The notes beneath the pieces are model-generated. The model was not told where the DNA came from, did no database searches, and saw only the letters and a program-made list of their open reading frames with translations. A stretch of DNA of 39,455 nt from Marine Group II euryarchaeote MED-G34 (lineage in GTDB: Archaea; Thermoplasmatota; Poseidoniia; Poseidoniales; Thalassarchaeaceae), in assembly GCA_002457605.1 (NCBI GenBank), contig NTJT01000009.1, forward strand, positions 1 through 39,455, in the 5' to 3' direction. Both the position numbers and the translations under genes were made by a program. Below, piece by piece: positions 25,939-34,103 of the stretch; position 1 is the first letter of the stretch; each line of letters opens with the position of its first letter.

Positions 25939-28749
25939 ATGGGAATGATAGACAGGTTTGGGAGGATTGCTGATACCTACGTCAGCGAGAGAGACCAGTT
26001 GTTAGAGGCGGATGATGAGAGGCGCCGGGTATTCGTCGGTCATGCCTTTTGGCCAACCGAGATTATCCGGGACAGTATCATCCTAGCAGCGATGATTGCG
26101 GTAATCTCGTTCTACTCCTGGATTATCCCTCCTCCACTCCACAGTGCGGCCGACCCGTTTGCTCAGGCCGGGTTCGTCTTTCCAGATTGGTATGTACTGT
26201 TCTCGTACGGGTATCTGAGATGGGGCGAGTACCTCCCCCAGTTCATCATTCCCGCTGGGCCAATTGGGGACTTCTTTGGTTCACCGGTTATCGCTTGGAA
26301 CGCTGGTTGGTGGGGCTCGGCCTTGACAGGCATTCCCGTTGGCTTGTTGGCACTTCCTCCGTTCATCATCGGAAAGAGGGAGAAGCGGGGTGTCGAGGAC
26401 CCTTGGTTCGCCACTGCTGGGGCTGTTTATCTGGCTCATGTATGGTTCATCTCTGTATTCTCAATCAACATCTTCCTCGAACTCTACTCAAAGGACCTTA
26501 GCAACTATTGTTGGTCAGACTCTCACAACTACTTGTTTTGTGGACGGCAGGCTCCTTGGACGGCTGATGTATTCAACGCCATACCATGGGTCTTGACGGG
26601 TATATTCGTATTCGCTGCGTTATACTTCGGCGTGAGGTGGTTCGTACTGAACTCGATTGGTGCGAGACTCTCGCCGATTATCGGCAGACAGATTGCAATC
26701 GGCACTATCGTGGCTACCGTAATCATCTCAGTAGTGACATGGCCCATCTATGATAGTGGCTTCTGGGACTATGGGGGTCTCGGTGCAATGGACGAAATAG
26801 AGGATCTTGATGGGCTGCGAGCTCAGCCCTCGGACACTCTTGTGCACGAAGGCAAGGGTAACGTATGGGCAGAATGGGAGGATGACTGTCTCCCCTACTC
26901 GGAGACACAGAGTTTGGCAGTGTGGGATGGTTTCGACTTCGAACATGACGATTCCAGCGACTGGTGTGTGATAGCGGCAGCAAATTGGGCTGATTGGGGA
27001 ATCTACCAACCCACCAAGAAGATCATCATAGACTTTGCAGGAGACAACGGACATGCTGACGCCGGGATTGGAAGAAACACCGGTGGTTCAATCACTACAT
27101 ACCCAGGGAATGCAGATGAGTCGTCAATAGCAATCACCGATAGCAGCACATTTGAAGTCGAAAATCTCGGAGTTTCTAATGTCCCTGCAGATGTGGGTTG
27201 CACGTTCCGTACGGTTTACACAGATACAGGCGATTCTGCTCGTAATGCGGGCACCCACTCACAGAGTATCAAACTCCTAGACTCTTCTGGATCGATTCTG
27301 TGGGAGAACGAAGGTGGCGTGTGCGAGTCGGCTACAATCTACCTGCTAACTGGAGCGAGTTACACAGTTAGTTTCTCATTCAATTCAGAGGGTGTCAACG
27401 AATCTATTTCTATGGCCACAGACTTCTCGGCAGTGGCCCATCAGCCTCTCCTACTCAGCGATGACGGAACGGCTGTGGTTAGGTCTGAATCTTCTCTAAG
27501 TCTTGATGAGCTTGCCGCACTCTCCCTCGACAACCCGACTTATCACAAAAATCCAAAGGGACTCGATGCCAAGTTAATCTACAGCCTATCCATCCCCTGT
27601 CTCGGTGTAGGTGCGATTGTGTTCATGGTCATGCGTAGCATGGCCCGAGGATACGAGTGGGAAATGAACAAGTGCTACGGCTGCGACCTATGCGACGACG
27701 CCTGCCCAGTTAGACTATTCAACGCCGGTGACAAACTGAACATCATCTACAACACCTGGAACAACGAAGATGACGGTGTTCCACTGTATTCGTGCCTAAC
27801 TTGCACAGCCTGCACCAATGCCTGCCCACAGTTGGTGGACTATGACTCCTACGTCGACATTCGAAGGAATCTCATCGTCGGCGGCCCACCGGCCACCGAG
27901 ATTCCGCACACACTGCTTCAGGCTGTGCTGGCTGCAGAGGCCGAGGAAGATGCTGATGAGGCCTTTGTCTCAATTGAGGACTACCCGTTAGACTCCAACG
28001 TCGGCTACTACCCAGGGTGCGTAGATTACATCGATCAGGAGATGGTCTTCAGCCATGTAAACGAGGGGGAGATGAATCTCGGAGAGACTACCACTGCCGC
28101 CTTCACCCTCTTTGAGGAGATGGGCGAGGATGTCACCTACCTAGGCCGTGACTTCCTGAAGTGCTGCGGTCACGACCAGAAGTGGCAGGGCCTATCAGAG
28201 GTCTTTGAGAAACTGAAGGCATACAACCAGAAGAAACTGGGTGAAAGCGGTATTGACACTCTGGTCACCTCGTGTGCTGAGTGCTTCAGAACTTTCGCCC
28301 TAGATTACGAGTTGGACGAGATGAAGGTCATGCACACTACCGAGTACCTAGTCGAGAAGGGATTCGACATGGACTTGGCCGTGGACGACGACGTCACCGT
28401 AACCTATCACGACCCATGTCGCCTCGGGCGTCAAATGGACCTCTACGACAAGCCTCGTGATTTGGTCGAGTCGGTTGAGGGAGTAAATCTCGTAGAAATG
28501 GAGCATCACGGCGAAGACGCGTTGTGCTGCGGCGTCTCCAGCATGATGGCCTGCAACGAAAACAGTAGGGGCCTGCGTCTACAGCGCTTCGACGAGGTGA
28601 AAGCGACTGGGGCAGAAGTGATGCTTACGACCTGCCCTAAGTGTGTGGCACATTTTGAGTGCCTCAAGTTCGAGGGCGATCCGCGTCATGATTTCGAGAT
28701 TCTCGACGTTGTCAGTTTCCTTGCCCGCCAAGTGAACTCTAGAGAATAG
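25939..28749 (+). CDS. Fusion: cytochrome b C-terminal half + HdrD-like Fe-S/CCG module
   Basis: 936 residues. Residues about 35-275 are a subunit IV-like cytochrome b C-terminal region with five or so membrane helices and the Qo-site motif P82-D-W-Y85. Residues about 282-540 form an acidic, beta-rich, probably extracytoplasmic insertion. A membrane helix at about 546-568 leads to a cytoplasmic module: two ferredoxin motifs (C579/C582/C585/C589 and C619/C622/C625/C629), then two complete CCG domains (C694, C742-C743-G, C779/C782; and C827, C863-C864-G, C899/C902) as in HdrD/HdrB, GlpC and DsrK-type proteins. One reading frame spans all parts. Known families suggest that CCG domains hold noncubane or [4Fe-4S] clusters that act on disulfides or transfer electrons. 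The joint function is inferred. Confidence 0.92.
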   Translation: MGMIDRFGRIADTYVSERDQLLEADDERRRVFVGHAFWPTEIIRDSIILAAMIAVISFYSWIIPPPLHSAADPFAQAGFVFPDWYVLFSYGYLRWGEYLPQFIIPAGPIGDFFGSPVIAWNAGWWGSALTGIPVGLLALPPFIIGKREKRGVEDPWFATAGAVYLAHVWFISVFSINIFLELYSKDLSNYCWSDSHNYLFCGRQAPWTADVFNAIPWVLTGIFVFAALYFGVRWFVLNSIGARLSPIIGRQIAIGTIVATVIISVVTWPIYDSGFWDYGGLGAMDEIEDLDGLRAQPSDTLVHEGKGNVWAEWEDDCLPYSETQSLAVWDGFDFEHDDSSDWCVIAAANWADWGIYQPTKKIIIDFAGDNGHADAGIGRNTGGSITTYPGNADESSIAITDSSTFEVENLGVSNVPADVGCTFRTVYTDTGDSARNAGTHSQSIKLLDSSGSILWENEGGVCESATIYLLTGASYTVSFSFNSEGVNESISMATDFSAVAHQPLLLSDDGTAVVRSESSLSLDELAALSLDNPTYHKNPKGLDAKLIYSLSIPCLGVGAIVFMVMRSMARGYEWEMNKCYGCDLCDDACPVRLFNAGDKLNIIYNTWNNEDDGVPLYSCLTCTACTNACPQLVDYDSYVDIRRNLIVGGPPATEIPHTLLQAVLAAEAEEDADEAFVSIEDYPLDSNVGYYPGCVDYIDQEMVFSHVNEGEMNLGETTTAAFTLFEEMGEDVTYLGRDFLKCCGHDQKWQGLSEVFEKLKAYNQKKLGESGIDTLVTSCAECFRTFALDYELDEMKVMHTTEYLVEKGFDMDLAVDDDVTVTYHDPCRLGRQMDLYDKPRDLVESVEGVNLVEMEHHGEDALCCGVSSMMACNENSRGLRLQRFDEVKATGAEVMLTTCPKCVAHFECLKFEGDPRHDFEILDVVSFLARQVNSRE

Positions 28750-28859
28750 TTACGAATGTAGAGATTGCTGTAAGAGTCAGATTGATGCTGAGTCTCGCGC
28801 CATCCGGTGTAGTACCAAGGTGGCAGAGAGAAGCATACATTGAGAATGTGTGACTCTAG

Positions 28860-29201
28860 TTGCCGGACGTGACGGAGATACCAGACCTGCTGGCCCGCCG
28901 GGCCGCCGAACAGAGACGCATTCGGATGATGCTCGATTCAATGAGGGCAGAGGAGGAAGCTAAAATCAAGGGAGGAGAGGACGCTGTCGCATGGGTCAAA
29001 AAGGAACTGTGCATAGGTTGCGACCAGTGCACTATAGTCTGTGATGATGATGCCATTGAGCTTTACGACACCCCTCTCGCAAGTCCAATCATGGAAGTAG
29101 AAGTGAATCGTAAAGCAAAAATCCTGCGGGATGAGTGTACGGGATGCAAGTTGTGTGTGTTAGGCTGCCCGACCGATGCGATAATCATGATTGACAGGTA
29201 G
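28860..29201 (+). CDS. 2[4Fe-4S] ferredoxin with helical N-terminus
   Basis: 113 residues from a TTG start; a GTG at 28869 or an ATG at 28926 are alternatives. A charged helix (about 10-45) precedes two cluster motifs: C51/C54/C57/C61, where the usual proline after the last cysteine is D62, and C93/C96/C99/C103-P. Each cluster's fourth ligand would be supplied by the other motif in the usual way. It follows the cytochrome b-CCG fusion by 110 bases and is the obvious soluble or peripheral electron partner for that module's cytoplasmic Fe-S clusters. Confidence 0.85.
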   Translation: MPDVTEIPDLLARRAAEQRRIRMMLDSMRAEEEAKIKGGEDAVAWVKKELCIGCDQCTIVCDDDAIELYDTPLASPIMEVEVNRKAKILRDECTGCKLCVLGCPTDAIIMIDR

Positions 29202-29209
29202 GAATAGTC

Positions 29210-29509
29210 GTGGAAGATAAGGAGCCTTTGAGATTCGGGGCTGAGTTCGGCCCTAAGAGGAGCAGTCGCTCCAGTGGCGTCTCCCTTTCGACCTTCAAGA
29301 CACTAGTATGGGTGTCCAACATAGGTGGTCTAGTTTTGTTCGTGATTGGCCTTGAACTAATGATAGTGATGCAGTCATTCTACTTCGGTCTCGGTTGTAT
29401 AATGGCTGGGATAATCATCGCACTGTTCCCCTCGAACTACGAGATAGTGGGAATGGATGACATCGCTATCGGAGATGAAGATGGCGAATCTGAGGAAGAG
29501 ACGGGGTAG
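29210..29509 (+). CDS. Small two-helix membrane protein
   Basis: 99 residues with a GTG start, eight bases after the ferredoxin. A basic N-terminus (about 1-30) is followed by two membrane helices, about 33-55 (VWVSNIGGLVLFVIGLELMI) and 57-74, and an acidic C-terminal tail (DEDGESEEE). No cofactor ligands are seen. It is probably a small subunit or membrane anchor for the ferredoxin in the same complex, by position only. Confidence 0.68.
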   Translation: MEDKEPLRFGAEFGPKRSSRSSGVSLSTFKTLVWVSNIGGLVLFVIGLELMIVMQSFYFGLGCIMAGIIIALFPSNYEIVGMDDIAIGDEDGESEEETG

Positions 29510-29513
29510 TTCA

Positions 29514-30011
29514 ATGGATGTAGGAATCAGGGCGATTGCCACCCCCCTGGGTAGAATGGTCGTCGTGGCCAGTGAAGAAGGAGTTTGCAAGCTTGAGTGG
29601 AGTGAAGAGCCGGAGAACAAGTCTGTGGTGGGTAGACGTCACGTGGAAACGGCCAGAGAATGGGTGGGGGCTTTCTTCCAGAAGCGCGACGCCCCCGTTC
29701 CTGAGTTTGACATAGGGAATCTTACTATGTTCCAGAGGAAGATCCTCGGAGTTCTCCCGAAAGTTGCACCCTTCGGCGAAGTGATTAGTTACGGCGATTT
29801 GGCTCTAGCAGCAGGCCACGAGCACTCCAGCAGAGCTGTCGGCTCTGTCATGGCTAGCAATCCGTGGGCTCTGCTGGTCCCCTGCCACAGGGTGGTTCTC
29901 AGAGATGGTGCTTTAGGGAATTACAGCGGTTGCAACGGCCCTGAGACAAAGGCATGGTTGCTCAAGCATGAAGGTAGGGAGTTGGAACCCGGACTACGAT
30001 TGGCAAGATAG
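29514..30011 (+). CDS. ogt: Methylated-DNA--[protein]-cysteine S-methyltransferase
   Basis: A 165-residue suicide repair protein that transfers alkyl groups from O6-alkylguanine in DNA to its own cysteine. The active-site motif is P123-C124-H-R-V. It is preceded by the winged-helix DNA-binding region (FGEVISYGDLALAAG) and the SRAVGSVMASNP arginine finger region, and followed by GNYSGCNGPETKAWLL. The ATG at 29514, just after the previous stop, matches the family N-terminus; a longer frame to 29457 overlaps the membrane protein and is unlikely. The stop abuts the stop of the convergent asparagine synthetase. Confidence 0.95.
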   Translation: MDVGIRAIATPLGRMVVVASEEGVCKLEWSEEPENKSVVGRRHVETAREWVGAFFQKRDAPVPEFDIGNLTMFQRKILGVLPKVAPFGEVISYGDLALAAGHEHSSRAVGSVMASNPWALLVPCHRVVLRDGALGNYSGCNGPETKAWLLKHEGRELEPGLRLAR

Positions 30012-31811
30012 TTACTCAGGCCAGTCACTGACATCCTCAAGAAGTTCCATCATCGGCTTGTTAGCCCGTTGCTGGGGGTTCCCTGTCAGGTGAATCGAGT
30101 GGAACATTCTCATCCCTATAGCCATCTCGGGCTGGTCAGCGAGTTGCCCGCTCAGTCGGCCATATCCCTTGGCCCACTCGGTGGCGTGGGGCGTCAGTTC
30201 CTGTATCAACGAGGACACCAAATCTGGGGCCGTTGCTGTTCCAGCCGGGAGCTTTGGGCGCCTCACGATAATTTCTGGAAGGTCGGTCAAGGAAGCCGCC
30301 TCACGCAGCGCAAGTTTTTCCGTATCCGCAGAAAGTCTCCATCTCATAGGTAGCCGGTTGGACACGGTCCTATGCTGCGAACTCAGAAAAGGGACCCTTA
30401 CTTCCATACCCTGAGCCATGCTGTGCCTATCAGCTAGGCGCAATTGGAAGTTCGATAGCTGGCCCCTTTCAAGTTCGAATTGCAGAGTAGTGCTCAAGTC
30501 TTTGTAATGGTGTTCGGGAGCTATCTTGGTATTGAGCCAAGGTCGTCCTGGACCATGCTCGATACCAGAGATATCGAAACCTCCGGCTAGAGAAAGTCTG
30601 TTCGATACCAGTTGTGAGTGATTATCCAGTTCGCGGTATCGCGCATAGCCCGCATGTAGCTCGTCAGCTCCCTGGCCACAAAGCCCCACAGTCACTTGCT
30701 TTGACATCTCCTCAAACAGAGTCTGCCAGAACATTACGGTGATGTCGAGATCCTCTCCACTGGCAACGAAGCGAGGGAGGCCTTTCCAAAACGCGTCCTC
30801 CTCGATTATCTTGGTGTGATGTTCCAAATCATGATGCTGAGTAATCATCTTAGAGGCAACGAAATCTGGATTATCCTCGCTGCTGGCTACAGTCCAGCAT
30901 TCGGGAACTGGTTTTCCCGAACTCTGAGAAACCTGATGAGCGAGTGCAGCCACCAAGCTCGAATCTAAGCCCCCTGATAGCACGATTCCTATTGGGACGT
31001 CGGACATCATCCGGTCCTCAAGGCCGTCTCGAAAACTGTCGAGAAGAATTCGAGCTTCGACTGACGGATCCCAGTGCTCTGTAGGCGAGACGATGTTCCT
31101 AGAGTACCTAGAGACTCCATTCAGAACTGCTCTACCATCATCGTCCAAGGACCAAGACTCAATTGTCCCCGGAGCTACTTGTGTAACGTCTAGGAAGAGT
31201 GTTGTCATATCCATCGGATACTCATACGCGAGCCTAACTGCGAGAGCGTTGATGTCTGGTTGGGCTATGAATTCAGGATGAGCATGGAATGCCTTGACTT
31301 CCGAAGCGAACAGGAGTGTGCCATCAGGCAGTAGTGTTCTGAGCAGAGGTTTGACGCCCATTGGATCTCTGCTCAGAAGCAGTTCTCTTCTCACCGGATC
31401 CCAGAGGGCGAAGCCCCATATTCCATTCAGCAGAGAAACCCATCGGGCGTGGTCTACAGTCGAATCGCGGCTGGATGAAGTGGCAATCATGGCGTTCCTG
31501 TGTACAGCTAGAACAGCCTCGCTGTCTCCTGAAGTGCGCCATGGATAGGTATTGCACCGGGATCGTAGTTCCGAATGGTTGTATATCTCCCCATTCTGCA
31601 CCAATACTGCCCCGTGATCCGATCCGATGGGCTGCGAAGAGCCTTCGATATCGACTATCGACAGTCTAGCGTGACCAAACGCCACAGCTCCGTGTTCGAG
31701 TTCGTCGTAGAATCCACCGCCACCGTCGGGCCCCCTATGACTAAGGCAGGCAGCCATAGCCAGAGCAGTTTCCTGATTTGCATTTCCGAGCATGCCAGTG
31801 ATGCCGCACAC
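30012..31811 (-). CDS. asnB: Asparagine synthetase (glutamine-hydrolysing)
   Basis: 599 residues. The N-terminal class II glutaminase domain starts with the nucleophile Cys2 (MCGITG) and contains R49 (HARLSI), N73 (NGEIYN) and D96 (SGDSEA). The C-terminal synthetase domain has the ATP-binding PP-loop SGGLDSS (279-285). It converts aspartate, ATP and glutamine to asparagine. The start is GTG, fixed by the need for Cys at position 2. Some family members act in other amidations, such as amidation of cell-surface or cofactor groups, and the context does not decide. Confidence 0.93.
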   Translation of the reverse strand: MCGITGMLGNANQETALAMAACLSHRGPDGGGGFYDELEHGAVAFGHARLSIVDIEGSSQPIGSDHGAVLVQNGEIYNHSELRSRCNTYPWRTSGDSEAVLAVHRNAMIATSSSRDSTVDHARWVSLLNGIWGFALWDPVRRELLLSRDPMGVKPLLRTLLPDGTLLFASEVKAFHAHPEFIAQPDINALAVRLAYEYPMDMTTLFLDVTQVAPGTIESWSLDDDGRAVLNGVSRYSRNIVSPTEHWDPSVEARILLDSFRDGLEDRMMSDVPIGIVLSGGLDSSLVAALAHQVSQSSGKPVPECWTVASSEDNPDFVASKMITQHHDLEHHTKIIEEDAFWKGLPRFVASGEDLDITVMFWQTLFEEMSKQVTVGLCGQGADELHAGYARYRELDNHSQLVSNRLSLAGGFDISGIEHGPGRPWLNTKIAPEHHYKDLSTTLQFELERGQLSNFQLRLADRHSMAQGMEVRVPFLSSQHRTVSNRLPMRWRLSADTEKLALREAASLTDLPEIIVRRPKLPAGTATAPDLVSSLIQELTPHATEWAKGYGRLSGQLADQPEMAIGMRMFHSIHLTGNPQQRANKPMMELLEDVSDWPE

Positions 31812-31856
31812 GGATGCTCGAGAAACAAGCCCGCTATTATATCATGCAGGGGGTAA

Positions 31857-31976
31857 TCAGAAGTACACCACGAAGATAGCGAACGAAACCAGTGAAGCTA
31901 GGGTCCATATCAGAACATACGCGTTTTGAGATATAGGGGAATCTACGATGTCTCCGCTCGAACCCTCATCTGACAT
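31857..31976 (-). CDS. 39-residue single-helix membrane protein
   Basis: A short open frame with an ATG at 31976 and a TGA at 31857-31859. An acidic, serine-rich N-terminus (MSDEGSSGDIVDSPISQNA) is followed by one membrane helix (YVLIWTLASLVSFAIFVVYF) that ends the protein. It fills the otherwise empty 216-base gap between asnB and the polyprenol-kinase-like gene, on the same strand as both. The sharp split between a soluble head and a hydrophobic tail argues for real coding. Function unknown. Confidence 0.55.
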   Translation of the reverse strand: MSDEGSSGDIVDSPISQNAYVLIWTLASLVSFAIFVVYF

Positions 31977-32027
31977 GCTAACACCCTAGCCAAATGAAAC
32001 CGGATTGTAAAGATGACGGGTTAAGAC

Positions 32028-32681
32028 TCACAGGAAAGGGCTGAGAAGCAGTAGAGCGGCGAGAGGGAAGAGTATCATCGTCGCATTGTCATCGATGTAC
32101 TTGACCCTCGGAAGTTCCCCTAGAACTGTGAGAGGAGCTAGGAGGACGCATATCCAAAGTGGAGTACCAAGCCAAAAACTGCATCCGACCCATATGACAA
32201 AAGAGGCTGCCAGACCTGTGGTTATTGCTAGCCTCATATCTTGCTTCTGACGTTTTATTTCACCCATCAAGGGGTCGACGAAAGTAAGGCCAAAAATCAA
32301 CGGGATACCGTAAATTCCGGATTCAATTCCAGTACCATTTGAGAACGGCTCCATGTCTGTAATCAGAAGAGTTAGGCAGACTGCGAAAGCACCCCATGCG
32401 AGGGCCGAAATCTGCTTAGATTCATACTCCCTCTGACCAACAATGACGATTCCAAACCGCAGTCTGACGGCTTCGAGGACGAGAATCATGAGGAAGATGT
32501 AACTAACCAATTCATCGAGTCCGACTGAGAAATAGTCTGCGAGATCATCCCCGCGGGTATAGTATACTAACGGAATAGCTGCCATCGATACATGTGTCAG
32601 GCGCCTGAACGCGTGGCCACCGAACCCTCCAATTGAATGTTCCACGTGATCGATGTCGAAACTAGTCTCTGATTCGCCCAT
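32028..32681 (-). CDS. Dolichol/phytol kinase-like membrane protein
   Basis: 217 residues with about six membrane helices. The family signs are HAFRRLTH near residue 23, LVLEAVRLRF, REYESKQISALAWGAF, and the C-terminal ELPRVKYIDDNATMILFPLAALLLL. The last corresponds to the DDN motif of the SEC59/VTE5 family, which uses CTP or another NTP to phosphorylate polyprenols or phytol. In archaea it could serve salvage of geranylgeraniol or dolichol for lipids or glycan carriers. Phosphatidate cytidylyltransferase-like proteins are the alternative. It lies 21 bases downstream of meaB on the same strand, with no obvious pathway link. Confidence 0.65.
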   Translation of the reverse strand: MGESETSFDIDHVEHSIGGFGGHAFRRLTHVSMAAIPLVYYTRGDDLADYFSVGLDELVSYIFLMILVLEAVRLRFGIVIVGQREYESKQISALAWGAFAVCLTLLITDMEPFSNGTGIESGIYGIPLIFGLTFVDPLMGEIKRQKQDMRLAITTGLAASFVIWVGCSFWLGTPLWICVLLAPLTVLGELPRVKYIDDNATMILFPLAALLLLSPFL

Positions 32682-32702
32682 TCCAGAACCTCTCCTTACT
32701 TA

Positions 32703-33569
32703 CTATCTGAGCGATTCCACGGCCTCATCGAGCGTTATACTTCCGGTTTCAACATCATGCAGAACCTCATTTATCCTAGGGTGATCAAGGAGGCGGGAAT
32801 CCCACAACGAGAGCAGCCTCTCCTTAGTCCTAAGGCGTCCCCCGAGATTAGATACTGCGCATGCCTCAATTTCCTCTAGTAACTCGTCCACACCGGACCC
32901 GTCATGTGCCGAAACTAAGTGGACTTGGGGCTGAGAACCCTGGCTCAAAGCGAGAGCAGAACGCACTGAATCTGCGGCTTGTTGGGAATTTGGCATATCT
33001 GATTTGTTTATCGCGATGACGTCTGCCAACTCCATGATACCGGCCTTCTCAGCCTGCACTATGTCTCCTCTGTCCGGTCCGTCCACCAGAAGCACCCGGT
33101 CAGCGAAGGCGACAATTCGAATCTCCGATTGGCCAGCGCCGACTGTCTCGATGACTATCCTGCTCCAGCCGCATGCAGCTAGGCATTCGATCATTGGAGA
33201 AAGGCGGGAAGCCATCCCTCCGGGATGGTTCCTAGTGGCCAGTGATCTGACGAAGACAGCATCGCTTGAATCGGTAGACCCCATCCTCATCCTATCTGCG
33301 AGCAGAGCGCCGCCGCTGTTCGGTGAGGATGGGTCGACGGCCAGAACGGCAACTTTCTCCCCCCTATCAGTCCACTTGGAAATCAGCCTGCCTATCAATG
33401 AGGACTTGCCGACCCCAGGGGGCCCAGTGACTCCGAGTGTCCAGGGGTCTTGTGGTCCAATCTCAAAATTGTCACCACCCTCGATGGCAGTGAGAATCTT
33501 GGATAAATCTCTGCGATTCCCCGAAAGTGCTGAGTTCAGCAACTCGGAACCATTCAACCCCATCGCCAT
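32703..33569 (-). CDS. meaB: Methylmalonyl-CoA mutase-associated GTPase MeaB
   Basis: A 288-residue G3E-family GTPase that gates cobalamin loading and protects methylmalonyl-CoA mutase. The Walker A is GPPGVGKSS (K55), followed by VLAVDPSSPNSGGALLADRMRM (switch region), ETVGAGQSE and the guanine-specificity motif NKSD. The C-terminal helical dimerisation arm (residues about 240-288) is present. It overlaps the mutase B12-binding subunit by 16 bases, giving a strong functional link. Confidence 0.95.
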   Translation of the reverse strand: MAMGLNGSELLNSALSGNRRDLSKILTAIEGGDNFEIGPQDPWTLGVTGPPGVGKSSLIGRLISKWTDRGEKVAVLAVDPSSPNSGGALLADRMRMGSTDSSDAVFVRSLATRNHPGGMASRLSPMIECLAACGWSRIVIETVGAGQSEIRIVAFADRVLLVDGPDRGDIVQAEKAGIMELADVIAINKSDMPNSQQAADSVRSALALSQGSQPQVHLVSAHDGSGVDELLEEIEACAVSNLGGRLRTKERLLSLWDSRLLDHPRINEVLHDVETGSITLDEAVESLR

Positions 33570-33991
33570 CCAGAGTTCTCTCCTATCCCCACCGGCTCCC
33601 CCGACTCAATTCGGAGAGATATGGTCTCAAGGAAATCTAGGATATCAGAGGTGCGTGCGCCCGGTCCGAATATGGCCCGGACACCTTGGTCATGAAGCGA
33701 AGTGTGATCGCCTGATGGGATGATTCCACCAGCGAAGACTACTACCTCGGAGAGTCCCTCGTCCCTGAGTCCGTTGCAGACTGCAGGAACAAGTACCTCG
33801 TGAGCTCCTGAAAGAGTGGAAAGGCCGAGGGCTGTGGCGTCCTCATCCATCACAATTCGAACAATTTCCTCTGGTGTCTTGCGCAGTCCAGTGTAAACAA
33901 CCTCGTGGCCTCCGTCTCTAAGGGCTCGAGCGATGACTTTCGCCCCTCTGTCGTGACCATCGAGCCCGGGTTTAGCAATCACGATACGCAT
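33554..33991 (-). CDS. Methylmalonyl-CoA mutase, B12-binding small subunit
   Basis: 145 residues, a stand-alone cobalamin-binding domain. The lower-axial-ligand motif is D11-x-H13-x-x-G16 (PGLDGHDRG), followed by LGLSTLSGAH and VFAGGIIP, which line the dimethylbenzimidazole tail. It should pair with a separately encoded large mutase subunit that is not in this window. The ATG at 33991 gives the typical MRIVIAKPGLDGHD beginning; the longer frame upstream runs antisense into the carboxyltransferase gene and is spurious. It is divergent from pccB and followed by meaB. Confidence 0.94.
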   Translation of the reverse strand: MRIVIAKPGLDGHDRGAKVIARALRDGGHEVVYTGLRKTPEEIVRIVMDEDATALGLSTLSGAHEVLVPAVCNGLRDEGLSEVVVFAGGIIPSGDHTSLHDQGVRAIFGPGARTSDILDFLETISLRIESGEPVGIGENSGWRWG

Positions 33992-34051
33992 TTCGACAAA
34001 ACTGGGAGTTGGGAGACAGACTTCAAGCAACCGATGACGCGTGAGACTGGC

Positions 34052-34072
34052 AGCATTCTCGACGGGAATGCT
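34052..34072. promoter_or_regulatory. Inverted repeat in the divergent mutase/carboxylase promoter region
   Basis: AGCATTC and GAATGCT form a perfect 7-base inverted repeat with a 7-base spacer, about 32 bases before the carboxyltransferase ATG at 34104 and about 60 bases before the divergent mutase-subunit start. It may be an operator shared by both propionyl-CoA gene sets. Chance occurrence cannot be excluded. Confidence 0.3.
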
Positions 34073-34103
34073 CATTGGCGTGGTTTTCCTACCTTCAGGC
34101 ACC

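Noticed and set aside
26049-26501. 150-codon open frame inside the cytochrome b fusion gene
   Set aside because: It is an out-of-frame shadow of conserved cytochrome b C-terminal sequence.
28750-28859. Gap before the ferredoxin, considered for a separate promoter or small RNA
   Set aside because: No convincing TATA box, hairpin or T-tract was found. It may simply be a longer intra-operon spacer.
33004-33723. 239-codon plus-strand open frame
   Set aside because: It is antisense to meaB and the mutase subunit, both with clear catalytic or cofactor motifs.
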